Shown: one piece after another, positions 1 to 9,127 of the stretch
Layout of the letters: every line of letters starts with the position of its first letter
Position numbering within the stretch: position 1 is the first letter of the stretch
Source of the DNA: Paraburkholderia guartelaensis
GTDB taxonomy: Bacteria; Pseudomonadota; Gammaproteobacteria; Burkholderiales; Burkholderiaceae
DNA: 38,664 bases
Assembly: GCF_004353905.1 (NCBI RefSeq)
Contig: NZ_SMOD01000059.1
Span: forward strand, 1-38,664
Direction: 5' to 3'
Translations under genes and position numbers: made by a program
The notes under the pieces: generated by a model
What the model was told of the DNA's origin: nothing
What the model saw: the letters and a program-made list of their open reading frames with translations, nothing else
The model's database searches: none

Positions 1-423
1 CTTGAACAGTTCCTCCGGCGGTCGCACCAGCCCGGCGCCCGTGATGAACAAGTCGAGTACCTTTTTGACGTCGTCGAACGCCGCGACATTGAAGTTAATG
101 CACATAACGCCGACGGCGTCCGACGACTCACTGGGCAGCAGCATACTCACACATCGCATCCGGCGGCCGTCCCAGTTCATCTTCTCATACGGCCCCATCA
201 CTTCTTCGTCTGCGGTTCCTTCGATTTCCTCCAGAGCAGAATCGTCGCCAATCGCGCGCTTTGACAGGTTGTTGGCAATGTACGCGATTGACTGGCTCAT
301 CAAGTCGTGGATGACCACTTCTGCATAAGGAAAAAACAGTGCAGCGACGCCGTCGGCAATACTCCGGTATCGACTGAGCAGCAGTTGATCGGCGGTGGCT
401 TTCTTCTGTTTTCGGGAAGGCAT
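1..423 (-). CDS. YheO-like PAS-domain transcriptional regulator (partial, C-terminus off window)
   Basis: Reading the minus strand from an ATG at 423 gives 141 codons without a stop, running off the left edge. The protein begins MPSRKQKKATADQLL and contains FPYAEVVIHDL, SIAYIANNLSKR and AVGVMCINFN-like segments. These are characteristic of the YheO/DauR PAS-like ligand-sensing domain, which in this family is followed by a C-terminal helix-turn-helix that would lie outside the window. Family members are cytoplasmic DNA-binding regulators, often of amino-acid catabolism. The gene lies on the same strand as the broken porin and is separated from it by a terminator, so the two are probably not cotranscribed. 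No start upstream of 423 is better supported. The family call is from remembered motifs, not from a search. Confidence 0.75.
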   Translation of the reverse strand, partial: MPSRKQKKATADQLLLSRYRSIADGVAALFFPYAEVVIHDLMSQSIAYIANNLSKRAIGDDSALEEIEGTADEEVMGPYEKMNWDGRRMRCVSMLLPSESSDAVGVMCINFNVAAFDDVKKVLDLFITGAGLVRPPEELFK

Positions 424-509
424 CGATCGTCGGTCTCTTGTGGCGAAGCATACATGATATTACTTCGCCGGCCTCAGCGCGACTCCGCAAACTGCCGCCA
501 CTACAGCAC

Positions 510-540
510 AAAAAAAGCCAACCGTTACTTACCGATTGGC
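510..540 (-). terminator. Rho-independent terminator downstream of the porin remnant
   Basis: On the minus strand an 8-bp stem (GCCAATCG with CGGTTGGC, one G-T wobble), separated by an 8-nt loop, is followed directly by seven T residues. It sits about 75 nt beyond the porin stop codon and upstream of the YheO-like gene. It would end porin transcription and insulate the regulator gene. Confidence 0.8.
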
Positions 541-614
541 CCGTGAACTGAAGGCCCCCCTCACGCCTCTGAAACTGGGTGGCAAGACACTGATGCCTTC
601 AGCGCGTCTTCAAC

Positions 615-1562
615 TCACTTGTGCCGAATCGCGGCACGAATCACGAACTGATTCGCAGTCGATGACGCATCCGCCGCACCTGGCACGTACGCGAGATCCA
701 GCGCGGTAGCCGTCTTGTCGCCCGCGACGTGCTGGTAAGCGCCCTGGACGTAGAGGTCCGTGCGCTTCGACAGATTGCAATCCACCATCAGGCCGACTGA
801 GAGAATCTTCGGCTTTGCGTCGCCGGATGACGCGTCGAAATTCTCCCTCGTGAACGTGTAGGCGCCACCCGCATACAGCGCCGGCGTGAACTGGTACTTG
901 AAGTTCACCTCGAAGTTCTGGAACCTCAGCGCGTTTAGCGTCCGGACGGCCGGCAGAATCGAGCCGGAAATATACGTCGTCGATTGCAGCTGGTTCAGGT
1001 ACGAGTTCATGTACGCGAAGCCGCCGTCGCCGACCCGAACGTGTAGTTGATCCCGCCGCCGAACACACACAGGCGCTTCGCGAGGAAATTTTCGTCACCA
1101 CCATTGTTGATCGAGCCGTTGGACGTCGCGGACGGGTTGTCTGCCTGGCGGTATGCGGCCGCTACAAGCAGGCCGCCGTTCGCGTATTGTGCACCAACGC
1201 TGTATTGGCGGTTATTCGCAAAGTTCGTGTCGTTACTGAAGCTGTATGTGCCACCGAAATTGAAACCACCAACGTTCGGACTAGCGTACTTGATGGTGTT
1301 GTTCACACGGAATGTGTTGTCCGTTTTGTCGTTGTCGTAGGGATGGGAAAACAGGTAGCCCGCCCAGTTGCCGTTCGCGGTAGTCTGCGCAAGGTAGTCG
1401 ACAACAGAGTCATACTGACGCCCAAACGTCAGCGTGCCGTAGCGGTCGCTCGCCACGCCAACGTAAGCCTGACGCCCGAACATAAGCCCCCCTTGCCCGA
1501 GCTTGCCGTTATTCACGTTGAAGCCGTTCTCGAGAGTGAACACCGCCGAAAGGCCACCGCAT
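615..1562 (-). pseudogene. Gram-negative porin (OmpC-like), broken: 5' truncated, frameshifted, lost terminal Phe
   Basis: Two minus-strand frames together make the C-terminal two thirds of a Burkholderia-type 16-strand outer-membrane porin. The upstream frame (1562 down to about 1030) begins at GGLSAVFTLENGFNVN, runs through FGRQAYVGVAS and YGTLTFGRQYDSVVDYL, and reaches GGGINYTFGSAT. The downstream frame continues FAYMNSYLNQ and ends FVIRAAIRHK. The switch at about 1030-1040 needs a one-base frameshift. Everything before GGL is missing (signal peptide, first strands), and the sequence there is unrelated, consistent with truncation by the adjoining mobile DNA. The stop follows His-Lys directly; members of the family end in a terminal Phe, which matters for outer-membrane assembly. 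It cannot make a normal porin. Confidence 0.85.
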
Positions 1563-1648
1563 AGATACTGTCTATGGAGGGGCCGCGGAAGTAAGCCTCC
1601 TGGAGTAAAACGCAGATTCCGACACCCGTTTTCCGAGGGGGTGAGCAA

Positions 1649-2421
1649 ATGAATGCGCCTCGCACGGCCCTTCATGGGCAGGATCTGCTGCACCACCCGC
1701 ACATGAATTGTGTCGTGCCCGGTGGTGGCATCTCCCCGGACGGTGAACGCTGGATCACCTGCCGCCCCGGATTCTTCCTGCCCGTGCGGGTGCTCTCACG
1801 ACTCTTTCGCCGACTATTCCTCGAGCAGCTGCGCCGCGCTTTTGACGCTGGCATGTTTCGCCTGCGCGGCCAGCTCGAGTTCCCGAGGGATGCCAGGGAA
1901 TTCGCTGCCTGGCTTGCGCCCGCTGCCAGTGGGTCGTCTACGCCAAGCCACCCTTTGGCGGTGCCGAACATGTGCTCGATTACCTGGGGCGCTATACCCA
2001 TCGCGTCGCCATCTCCAATAACCGGCTGCTGGGTTTCGACGGAAACGGCGTGCAGTTCCGCTGGAAGGACTACCGGCACGAGGCCCGGCACAGGACCATG
2101 ACGCTCACGGCTGACGAGTTCATCCGCCGCTTCCTGCTGCACGTGCTGCCCGACGGCTTCAAGCGCATTCGCAGCTACGGCTGGCTCGCCAACTGCCACC
2201 GAGCGCAGCGCCTGGCCATCTGCCGGCACCTGCTCGGCGTCGAGCCGCCCGCCGCCGAATCACCCGCCAACGGAGAAGATTACCGCGACCGGTACCAGCG
2301 GCTCACCGGCAGGTCATTGCGTGACTGCCCCGTGTGCGGCAAGGGCCACATGGTCCGCATCGAAGGCGGCGTGCCCGGCATCCTTCCGCGGGCTCCGCCT
2401 GCTCCCGCCCATGTGCACTAG
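1649..2421 (+). pseudogene. IS91-family transposase fragment (5' truncated, frameshifted)
   Basis: Homology starts around 1676 with GQDLLHHPHMNCVVPGGG, which contains the HUH-type His motif of IS91-like rolling-circle transposases. It then has FFLPVRVLSRLFRRLFLE. Around 1915 the frame changes to one reading WVVYAKPPFGGAEHVLDYLG and then RYTHRVAISNNRL, the other hallmark block of the family, followed by SYGWLANCHR and a CPVCGKGHM zinc-ribbon-like tail ending at 2421. The N-terminal zinc-binding portion is absent. A local ATG at 1649 with an upstream GAGGGGGTGAG could start an unrelated short leader. It has lost both frame and N-terminus, so it is a relic. The 1563-1675 interval between it and the porin is unassigned junction DNA. 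Confidence 0.75.
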
Positions 2422-2789
2422 CCGATATCGACACTTTCGCCCAACACGCTCGCCTTGCCCGATCAGGCCTGCGTGCCCGAACTCGTGTCTTCGGTATGCT
2501 CTCGCAGCACAATGCTCCGAAACTTCGGCTTACCCGCCCACTGAAGCTCGCATTGCTGCCGCGCTCACTGTGCATCCCGCACTCGCTCGCCCTGAACCTC
2601 GGAGCGATAGTCACGCCCCGAGTATCGCGAACCACCGAGTCGTTCATTCAATGCCCATAGCCGCCACCGCCCGTGGAGCGGTTTAGCACAAACGTTTTTT
2701 TGATTACCGATCTCGGATTGGCCTCGCTTAGCCTGTTCAGGCGTCTGCGGCCGCGATCGCCAACCAAAAAAACCTCTGCATTATGGCCT
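2422..2789. other. Junction between IS91 and IS21 fragments, no supported gene
   Basis: The stretch holds open frames on both strands but none shows recognisable motifs or a good ribosome-binding site. It probably contains the 3' end of the IS91-like element and scrambled sequence up to the truncated istA. A run of eight T at about 2695-2702 lies near the istA junction, without a convincing stem. Confidence 0.4.
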
Positions 2790-3572
2790 CGAGGCCATAA
2801 CCACGAGAACGGGAGTGTCGAATCCTCGCACCGGTATCTGAAGGACGCGGTCGATCAGGCCTTGATGCTGCGTGGCCATCGCGACTTCGCTGATCGTGCC
2901 GCCTACGATGAATTCATCCGCGAGCAGGTGATGCGTCGAAACCGGCGCAACGCCGCTGCGTTCCGTATCGAGCGCCAGCAGCTTCAGGATCTGCCGGAGT
3001 ACCGTACCACCGACTTCGTCGAGGAGGAGGCTCCTGTGACCCGTTGCAGCACGTTCACGGTGCGGGGCATCCTCTACAGTGCGCCGTCGCGCCTGATTGG
3101 CCACCGGCTGAAGGTGCGCGTCTACGGCGACCGGCTCGACTGTTACCTGTCCGGCGTGCTGGTGCACAGCACCGCACGGGGCTCCCGTGCGCACGACAAC
3201 CGTCACGCGCTTGACTACCGCCACTTCATTGGCTCCCTGAAGCGCAAACCGCAGGCATTCAAGGGGCTCGCGTTTCGTGATGCACTGTTCCCGCGCGAGG
3301 CCTACCGCCGGACCTGGGAACAACTCGATGCCCGCCTGTCGCAACGCGAAGCATGCAAGACGATGGTTGGCCTGCTTGAACTCGCCGGCCTGCACGGCGT
3401 GGAGGCCGCACTGGCCGGACAGCTTGACGTGTTGCTGAAAGCCGGCAAGCTGCCCGATCTCAAGGCGCTGCGTGAGCAGTACGCTCCCCGTGAGGCCGCG
3501 TGTCCGGAAGTGGAGGTCCAGATGCCGCCCGTTGCCGTCTATGACGAACTGCTCGAGGAGGTGGCAGCATGA
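2790..3572 (+). pseudogene. istA: IS21-family transposase IstA, C-terminal part only
   Basis: Recognisable sequence begins near NHENGSVESSHRYLK, the segment that holds the catalytic Glu of the IstA DDE core. It continues through YDEFIREQVMRRNRRN, a FTVRGILYSAPSRLIGH beta-barrel-like block and the family C-terminus to the stop at 3572. The helix-turn-helix and the first two catalytic Asp residues are missing, so this is roughly the last half of a ~500-aa protein. The reading frame is open back to 2673, but residues before about 2790 do not look like IstA. It overlaps istB by four bases (ATGA), the normal arrangement of this IS family. Transposition by this copy alone is not expected. Confidence 0.85.
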
Positions 3573-4411
3573 ACGCGCCCGCACATGATGGTGGCCGCCT
3601 GGCCCTGATGCTCAACGAGCTGCGTTTGCCAACGATCGGCAGGTTGTGGCCCGAGTTCGCCGAGCGTTCGGACAAGGAAGGCTGGCAGGCCACGCGACTG
3701 CTTGGCGCACTGCTTGAGCACGAACTGGCTGAGCGTGCCAAACGACGCATCGAGCGGCATCGGACCGAGTCGCATCTGGATCCGACCAAGACGCTCGCCA
3801 CCTTCGACTTCAGCACTGTGCCAATGGTCTCGAAGGCTCATGTGACGGCGCTGGCCACCGGCGAGTCATGGCTGGAGAAAGGCGCCACGGTCCTCCTGTT
3901 CGGCCCACCTGGAGTCGGGAAAAGTCATCTGGGTTCGGCCATCGGACACGCCCTGATCGATGCCGGCTACCGCGTGCTGTTCACGCGCACCAGCGAGCTC
4001 GTCCAGAAACTGCAGGCGGCACGCCAGAGCCTGCAGTTACCTTCAGCACTGGCCAAGCTCGACCGCTTCGACCTCATCGCGCTAGACGACCTGTCGTATG
4101 CCCGCAAGGATCAGGCCGAGACCAGCGTGCTGTTCGAACTGATTGCCGAGAGGTATGAGCGTAAAAGTCTTCTGATAACGGCCAATCAACCGTTCTCGGG
4201 CTGGAATGACGTGTTCCCCGACCCCGGCATGACGGTCGCCGCCATCGACCGGCTTGTGCATCATTCGACGATCTTCGAGCTCAACGTCCAAAGCTACCGC
4301 CGCCGCAAGGCCGGCGACAAACAGAACGCACGGCGGCGTCAATTACACGCCGACAACCCGGCCAACCCGTTTAGGGGTAATCGTCCTTTTCGTGCAAAAT
4401 CTGGCGGTTAG
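3569..4411 (+). CDS. istB: IS21-family helper ATPase IstB (C-terminal tail replaced)
   Basis: The 280-aa product has the IstB AAA+ layout: an N-terminal helical region (LMLNELRLPTIGRLW), a Walker A GPPGVGKSHL at about residues 111-120, sensor-type LITANQPF, Walker B LIALDDLSY and the conserved DRLVHHSTIFEL block. IstB binds DNA and stimulates IstA. The ATG lies within the stop of istA. From about residue 269 the protein is encoded by the terminal inverted repeat of the Tn3-like element that begins at 4374, so the native C-terminus is lost and a foreign tail (GNRPFRAKSGG) ends it. The ATPase core is intact, but without a functional istA it has no obvious role. Confidence 0.9.
   Translation: MNAPAHDGGRLALMLNELRLPTIGRLWPEFAERSDKEGWQATRLLGALLEHELAERAKRRIERHRTESHLDPTKTLATFDFSTVPMVSKAHVTALATGESWLEKGATVLLFGPPGVGKSHLGSAIGHALIDAGYRVLFTRTSELVQKLQAARQSLQLPSALAKLDRFDLIALDDLSYARKDQAETSVLFELIAERYERKSLLITANQPFSGWNDVFPDPGMTVAAIDRLVHHSTIFELNVQSYRRRKAGDKQNARRRQLHADNPANPFRGNRPFRAKSGG
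4374..4406 (+). repeat. Left terminal inverted repeat of the Tn3-like element
   Basis: The 33 bases start GGGGTAATCG and end AAAATCTGGCG. They are the exact reverse complement of 7706-7738. Beyond base 33 the two ends diverge. Confidence 0.95.
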
Positions 4412-4643
4412 GTCTATTTTGTCTTTTAAAATCAATGCAGTATGCGACTCCCGAATTTCCGGACCTCATCTCTTTGAAGCAAGATTTGGCGCTTTCATGC
4501 ACCCTCCGTTCCCGCGCACGCTGCGTCGTAACGTGCGGCCTCAGCGGCGAGACGTGCGTCAATCGGGCTCGCTGTTCGATCTCATTGCGCCAGGAGATAA
4601 CTCCCACAACGCATGTTCATCACCGCTCCTTCGTGGACCCGCC

Positions 4644-7577
4644 TCACAATCTGGCCGTGCGCCGCCAAGGCGCCGCATCCAGCAGCATCTCCCGATAGCG
4701 TTCGATCGGAAAGCTCATCACCCCCCGGAAATTTACGTGCGCGAAGTGCGCCGGCCCCAGCCGCCGCAACCAGTCGTCGCCAATGCCTTGACCTTTGCTA
4801 CGCCAACCGTCAAGGGTCGCCTGCATACGCTGCGTATTCCACGCGATCACCACGTTTGTCAGCAGCGTCAACGAGCCGGATATCGCAATCATTTCATCGC
4901 GGCGCCGTCCGCGCTCTGGCGCGACCTTGCCGGTGTAGATCGCGCGCTGCAACTGATGAACCGATTCTCCCCGGTTAAGCAACGTATGCATTTCGCGCCG
5001 AAACTCCAGGTTGCTGAAGTAATCACACAGGAATAGCGTGCGTAGTAGCCTGCCGAGGTGGTCTGCCGCCCGGTGCACAGGATCGCCCTGTGCCGCGCTT
5101 CCGAACCGCTGTAAAGCGACTATCGCGCTCACGCGGCCAGCATGAATCGATGCGACGACACGCAGCAGTCCGTCCCAGCTATCACGAATCGCCTTGATGG
5201 ACACTTCGTTGGCGGCGATGGCTGCCAGCCCCGCTGGTGTGACCATGCCTCTGGGCAGATGCAGTTTGCGTTCCGAGAGGTTGCGCAGACGAGGGCAAAG
5301 GTCAAAACCAAGCAGCTTCGACACTGTCATCCCTACGTTCGTGTATCCATGCGTGTCTACACAAAGCCGCTGCAATCCGCCATCGTCACGGTTCTCGTTG
5401 TGGCGGGTCACGCCCTCGATCGCTACTCCAGCCTGGCGTTCGTTCAGCACGATGGGTTGGTTATAGACAATGCCGTGCTGGTCCAGCACGTGCGTGTACA
5501 TGCCCACCGCGTGGGTGCGACGTCGCGGATCGACCCGCGCATAAAAGAGGTGCGGTGACGTATCGAGGCTCATCGAGTCGCTTGATGCCTGCCGTCCAGA
5601 GCCCCAGAGTTCCGTAATCGGATGCGTGCGCTGGAATTCCACCACGCGGTCATTCGCACGTGACAGCCGCCCGGGCATCTCAAGGAGACGCATTGCCGTC
5701 GAAATATGCGCCGGTTCCAGTTTCGGGATCATGGCCGCGACGTTCGTGGTGTCCAGGTCCGTGCCGTGCGCAATCAATGCAGCGTACAGCGAGACGAGTT
5801 CGTTCGCATCTCGCGCCTTGCGTGCCAGGAGCACTTCGCTGAAGCCGGTGTGGGCATCCATCTCCATGATCATGTCGGCGAACTGCGCGGTACCGATCTC
5901 CCTGAATATCAGATCCCGCGTACGTTTAGGTATGCCATCTATTGGCAACGCTTCGAGTGCTGAGAGATGCAGCGCGCGGTCGGGGCCGATCGTGACGCGG
6001 CCTGCTTCTCGTGCTTCCTCCAGGGCCGCCAGCGCAGCCTTCAGGTGTTCCGTCAGCCGTTCGAGGAACGGATCCGCGGTTCCCGGCAACCCGAGCGAGG
6101 AAAGATAGCGGTTGTGATCGCGTTCCCACTGCGCGTGCGGGATCAGCAACTGATCGCGCTCACGGAACGACAGGCTGTGGTTGACCCAGACCGAGCCGCG
6201 GCGAAGCCCCTTGCGCAGACCCGTGATTGCGGATGCCTCCAGCGCCCGCAACGCTCGCGTCCGATCGTCGCCCTTGACTAGATCGCGCCAGGCCGCGCTG
6301 ACCGGCACATCGCAGTCGAGCGGCAATTCGGTTACGCCGCCGTCACGCAGTGTGCCGACAAGCTTGAGCTGTCGGAGACTCGGCTCCGCTTCGCGGCCCA
6401 CGAAGCCTAGCTCACGTAACGGCCCCATCAGATTTCGGATGCGGTGGTGATCGTCGGTCAGCGCTGCGCGAACGCTCGCTGCGTGACTTGCAGGCGGCTT
6501 GTCTGCGAGGTTCGCAAGCAGCTTGTCTATATCGTCGAGCCTTTCTTGCGCAGTACGCCTGCTATCCCGAACCAACGCCTTGATCACGACCAGTTGCTGC
6601 CGGTATTCAACAGCGGAGTGTGCCTGCCGAACGGTCGTGCGGTCGTAAGCCTGCCGCACGAGGTCGGAAACCCGGCGCCCAGTTTGATAAAGTAGCGCGT
6701 CCGTCAGCTCGAGCAGAGTGACGTGCAGGAAAAAGATCAACTCGATCGTGCGGGTCGACTCCTTAAGTTCGCGTACTTTCGCAGGACGGCGAGCCTGAAC
6801 GCGCTGCGCGTACGCTCGCTGCTTTTCGATCGGTACGACATCCAGCTGCCACTCGTGCACGCCGAGGTCCTTCAGGAGGCGGATTTTCGCAAGTGTTTCG
6901 GTGATGGTGGACGGACTGTGTCGAGCGGGCGGAGTCTTGAGCCATTCCAGTATCGTCATGCCCGAACTGCCATGCCGTGTGGAAAGAAGCGCATCGGCGC
7001 GCACGCGCTGCACTTTCGGCACGGCCGCCTCGATCAGTGCGAGCAGGTCGCGCTCGACCTCTGCCCAGATCGATCGCGCAAGATCACGCAACTTGCGTTC
7101 TGCCGGAATCAGGATGCGACGTTCGTAGAGCCAGTGGTGGACATGCTGGATCAGATCATCCATTGAGAGAGTCTCGGCGGCATCCTGCTCCATCCATGCA
7201 GCAATGTCGACCAGCTGGCCCTGGCCATGCGACGTCAGCCCGAGGTATTCGCAGGCCCAAACCTGATGATCGTATTGCGTCTTGTAGCGCTGGTACAGCG
7301 TGCGCAACGAGGCGATCGTCGGAATGGGCAAGCTGAGCCGTTCGCCGATGTAGCGCAGCAACTGACGTGGGAGGGTGCCAACATGATCGAGCGTGCGTCC
7401 GCTTGCGCGCAGAAACACCAACTGAATGGCAGCGCCAGCACGCCGATCGCCCCGGAAACGCTCGTTAAGCGCGGCGATGTCGCTATCAGTCAGCGCGAAG
7501 TAGCGTTCGACATCGAATTCCGACAACCTCGAGGGCAGACGATGCTGCCCCACATAGCGAAACGCCAGTCCCGGCAT
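4644..7577 (-). CDS. tnpA: Tn3-family transposase TnpA (977 aa)
   Basis: This is a full-length Tn3-family transposase that would cut and join the 33-bp repeats of its own element by replicative transposition. The N-terminal DUF4158-like region (MPGLAFRYVG... RYFALTDSDI) is followed by a long helical middle and a C-terminal DDE core. The catalytic acidic residues are visible in GSGRQASSDSM, CVDTHGYTN and LLNRGESVHQL. I chose the ATG at 7577 because GGGAGG lies six bases upstream; the frame is open 22 codons further. The length agrees with the family (about 970-1000 aa) and no disruption is seen. It runs opposite to the istAB remnant. It may be active on matching ends elsewhere. Confidence 0.92.
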   Translation of the reverse strand: MPGLAFRYVGQHRLPSRLSEFDVERYFALTDSDIAALNERFRGDRRAGAAIQLVFLRASGRTLDHVGTLPRQLLRYIGERLSLPIPTIASLRTLYQRYKTQYDHQVWACEYLGLTSHGQGQLVDIAAWMEQDAAETLSMDDLIQHVHHWLYERRILIPAERKLRDLARSIWAEVERDLLALIEAAVPKVQRVRADALLSTRHGSSGMTILEWLKTPPARHSPSTITETLAKIRLLKDLGVHEWQLDVVPIEKQRAYAQRVQARRPAKVRELKESTRTIELIFFLHVTLLELTDALLYQTGRRVSDLVRQAYDRTTVRQAHSAVEYRQQLVVIKALVRDSRRTAQERLDDIDKLLANLADKPPASHAASVRAALTDDHHRIRNLMGPLRELGFVGREAEPSLRQLKLVGTLRDGGVTELPLDCDVPVSAAWRDLVKGDDRTRALRALEASAITGLRKGLRRGSVWVNHSLSFRERDQLLIPHAQWERDHNRYLSSLGLPGTADPFLERLTEHLKAALAALEEAREAGRVTIGPDRALHLSALEALPIDGIPKRTRDLIFREIGTAQFADMIMEMDAHTGFSEVLLARKARDANELVSLYAALIAHGTDLDTTNVAAMIPKLEPAHISTAMRLLEMPGRLSRANDRVVEFQRTHPITELWGSGRQASSDSMSLDTSPHLFYARVDPRRRTHAVGMYTHVLDQHGIVYNQPIVLNERQAGVAIEGVTRHNENRDDGGLQRLCVDTHGYTNVGMTVSKLLGFDLCPRLRNLSERKLHLPRGMVTPAGLAAIAANEVSIKAIRDSWDGLLRVVASIHAGRVSAIVALQRFGSAAQGDPVHRAADHLGRLLRTLFLCDYFSNLEFRREMHTLLNRGESVHQLQRAIYTGKVAPERGRRRDEMIAISGSLTLLTNVVIAWNTQRMQATLDGWRSKGQGIGDDWLRRLGPAHFAHVNFRGVMSFPIERYREMLLDAAPWRRTARL

Positions 7578-7705
7578 GGCTTGCCTCCCGTCGGAGGGCG
7601 ATTCGAAATCGCGGGCGGCTAGGTTACCGCAGATCGCTGCCAAGCCTGCCGATAGTCGTCTGGATCGCCCGCTGAGCCTTGCCGCTAAAGGCGTCTAGGA
7701 GGAAG

Positions 7706-7738
7706 CGCCAGATTTTGCACGAAAAGGACGATTACCCC
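7706..7738 (-). repeat. Right terminal inverted repeat of the Tn3-like element
   Basis: Exact inverted copy of 4374-4406, ending GATTACCCC. Five bases outside it lies a separate small inverted repeat: ATAACT (7743-7748) and AGTTAT (7756-7761) around a CG-only spacer. Confidence 0.95.
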
Positions 7739-8439
7739 AACGATAACTCGCGCGCAGTTATGTTTCGTTTACCTAACTTAATTTGCCGCAGTAACCCGGC
7801 CGTTGCTTCAGAAACCGCACTGATTCTAGCCGCAATTTCCCCGCTTTCACACGTTTCCGATTTAAAAAATTCGGTGAACCCCAAAGCCGTCTGTCGAGTG
7901 GCGGCAAGACGCGGCCGGTAACGGTGATCGCCCCGGCGATGGAGCGATGCACCTGAGTTTTCTTCAGAAATCGACTCACGGCGCGTATGTTGAGATAAGT
8001 ATTCTTATCACAAGGTGTCTTTTTTTATTTAAACTTCGCCGAACGAAAACACGCCTGCCCGCCACCTGCCTCCCTGCGACGGAACTGCACAAGAGGCTAA
8101 TGCGCGGTGCCGTAGCGCAATGTCAACGTTGCATGATGAAATGCGTCAACGCATTCGGCTCTGAGCGCATCGCAGCCAAGCTGAGCCGATGACAGAACAA
8201 TCGAGTTCTACACGAGAACTGAAACTGTCCGGCAGCGGGCTGGATCGCATCTCGAAGGTTTGCAAAAGACCCAATGCGACACGCTTCACTTCCTGTTGCA
8301 TGACTGACTCCATCAGATGGTGGAGGAAAACGCGATCTCTAGCGCCTACGATGGCGATACTCACCACGAAAACGCGAGGGCGCGGTTCTGCGCGCAAACG
8401 CCAAACCTCAGTCCTGACAAGCCAGACTCGGCGTTCCGG
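7739..8439. other. Unassigned DNA to the right of the Tn3-like element
   Basis: No open frame here has a convincing start or recognisable motifs. The part next to the element is relatively AT-rich compared with its surroundings (for example 7845-7880 and 8000-8040), which suggests old intergenic or foreign sequence. A 6-bp inverted repeat with a 7-nt spacer occupies 7743-7761. The 3' part may contain eroded IS66 sequence continuing the tnpB remnant to its right. Confidence 0.4.
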
Positions 8440-8640
8440 ATCTCTTGAGCAATATCCGGAACCCGTTGTGATCCCAGACGAGGATCTTGAAACGATCACA
8501 TCACTGGTTCGTGAACACGTAGAGCGACGAATCCATCGGGTTCAGGCCCATCGCCTGCTCCACGAGAATCGACAGGCGGTTCATTCCGAAGCGGAAATCA
8601 ACCGGATCGCGGTGCTCCCCGAAGTCGAGTTCGGCACCGT
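8440..8640 (-). pseudogene. IS66-family TnpB (Orf2) remnant
   Basis: On the minus strand, from about 8620, the frame reads HRDPVDFRFGMNRLSILVE, then QAMGLNPMDSSLYVFTN. After an in-frame TGA it continues CDRFKILVWDHNGF and LLKRSG. These blocks are the core of the small IS66 Orf2 protein, which typically runs DFR-GMNGL ... FVFTNRRRDRIKLL-WDGNGF. The stop inside it and the loss of both flanks show it is dead. No tnpA or tnpC of IS66 is seen nearby. Confidence 0.75.
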
Positions 8641-9127
8641 TGTCCGGCGTGTGGAGATCGAACTCGTAGAGGCGTGCAGGTTCGAATCACCTGCTGGCAT
8701 CGCGATCGTGCTACTGGACTGGAGTATTGATCCGCCTGGCGCCCCTTTACTGTGGTCATCCCGAATCCGACCGGATTCAGCACAGTCAAATCGGCCCAGG
8801 GTGTTGCGATCTCGGCGCCAACGGCTGTTCAGGAAGGTATGCAGGCCGATCTGCGGGGCCGCAAGGATGTGGACATCATCATGTTCGAATGAATGCGATC
8901 AACATGCTGCCAGAACGCCCGGATGCGTCTTCATCATTCGGCCATCTGCAAATCTGGTTCGATAGTTTTGTGAAAACGAGGATAGAAACGATTTACGTCT
9001 GCGCCGTGGTGACTACACTTGGATCTACGGCGACGACGGACGTCGCCACGTTTCTGCCTGGTTTGCTTTCGTGCGCTCGCTCCCTGCCCCGGACGGGGAA
9101 CTGCATTGCGCGCCTTGGAGAGCGCTC
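8641..9127. other. Spacer before the Tc/CHAT cluster, with a short protein-like relic
   Basis: No complete gene is supported. One plus-strand frame, 8731-8892, ends in a protein-like stretch (TVVIPNPTGFSTVKSAQG, AISAPTAVQEGM, DVDIIMFE, stop at 8890). It has no start codon with a ribosome site, so it may be the 3' tail of a lost gene. I do not recognise it. The last 150 bases should hold the promoter of the 9128 gene, but I see no clear -35/-10 pair. Confidence 0.35.

Larger units (their letters stand above)
4374..7738. mobile_element. Tn3-family element, transposase only (IS1071-like organisation), 3365 bp
   Basis: The element is bounded by perfect 33-bp inverted repeats beginning GGGGTAATCG. 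It contains one large transposase gene on the minus strand. I see no resolvase gene or res site between 4407 and 4643 or between 7578 and 7705, an arrangement like that of IS1071. The left end interrupts the 3' end of istB. The five bases outside the left end (GTTTA) and outside the right end (AACGA) differ, so there is no target duplication. The rest of istB and the IS21 right end do not follow on the right. The copy was therefore probably involved in a deletion or inter-element recombination after insertion. Confidence 0.88.

Noticed and set aside
8189..8965. 258-codon plus-strand open frame before the CHAT operon
   Set aside because: Part of it is antisense to the IS66 tnpB remnant and the rest is not protein-like; no good ribosome site.
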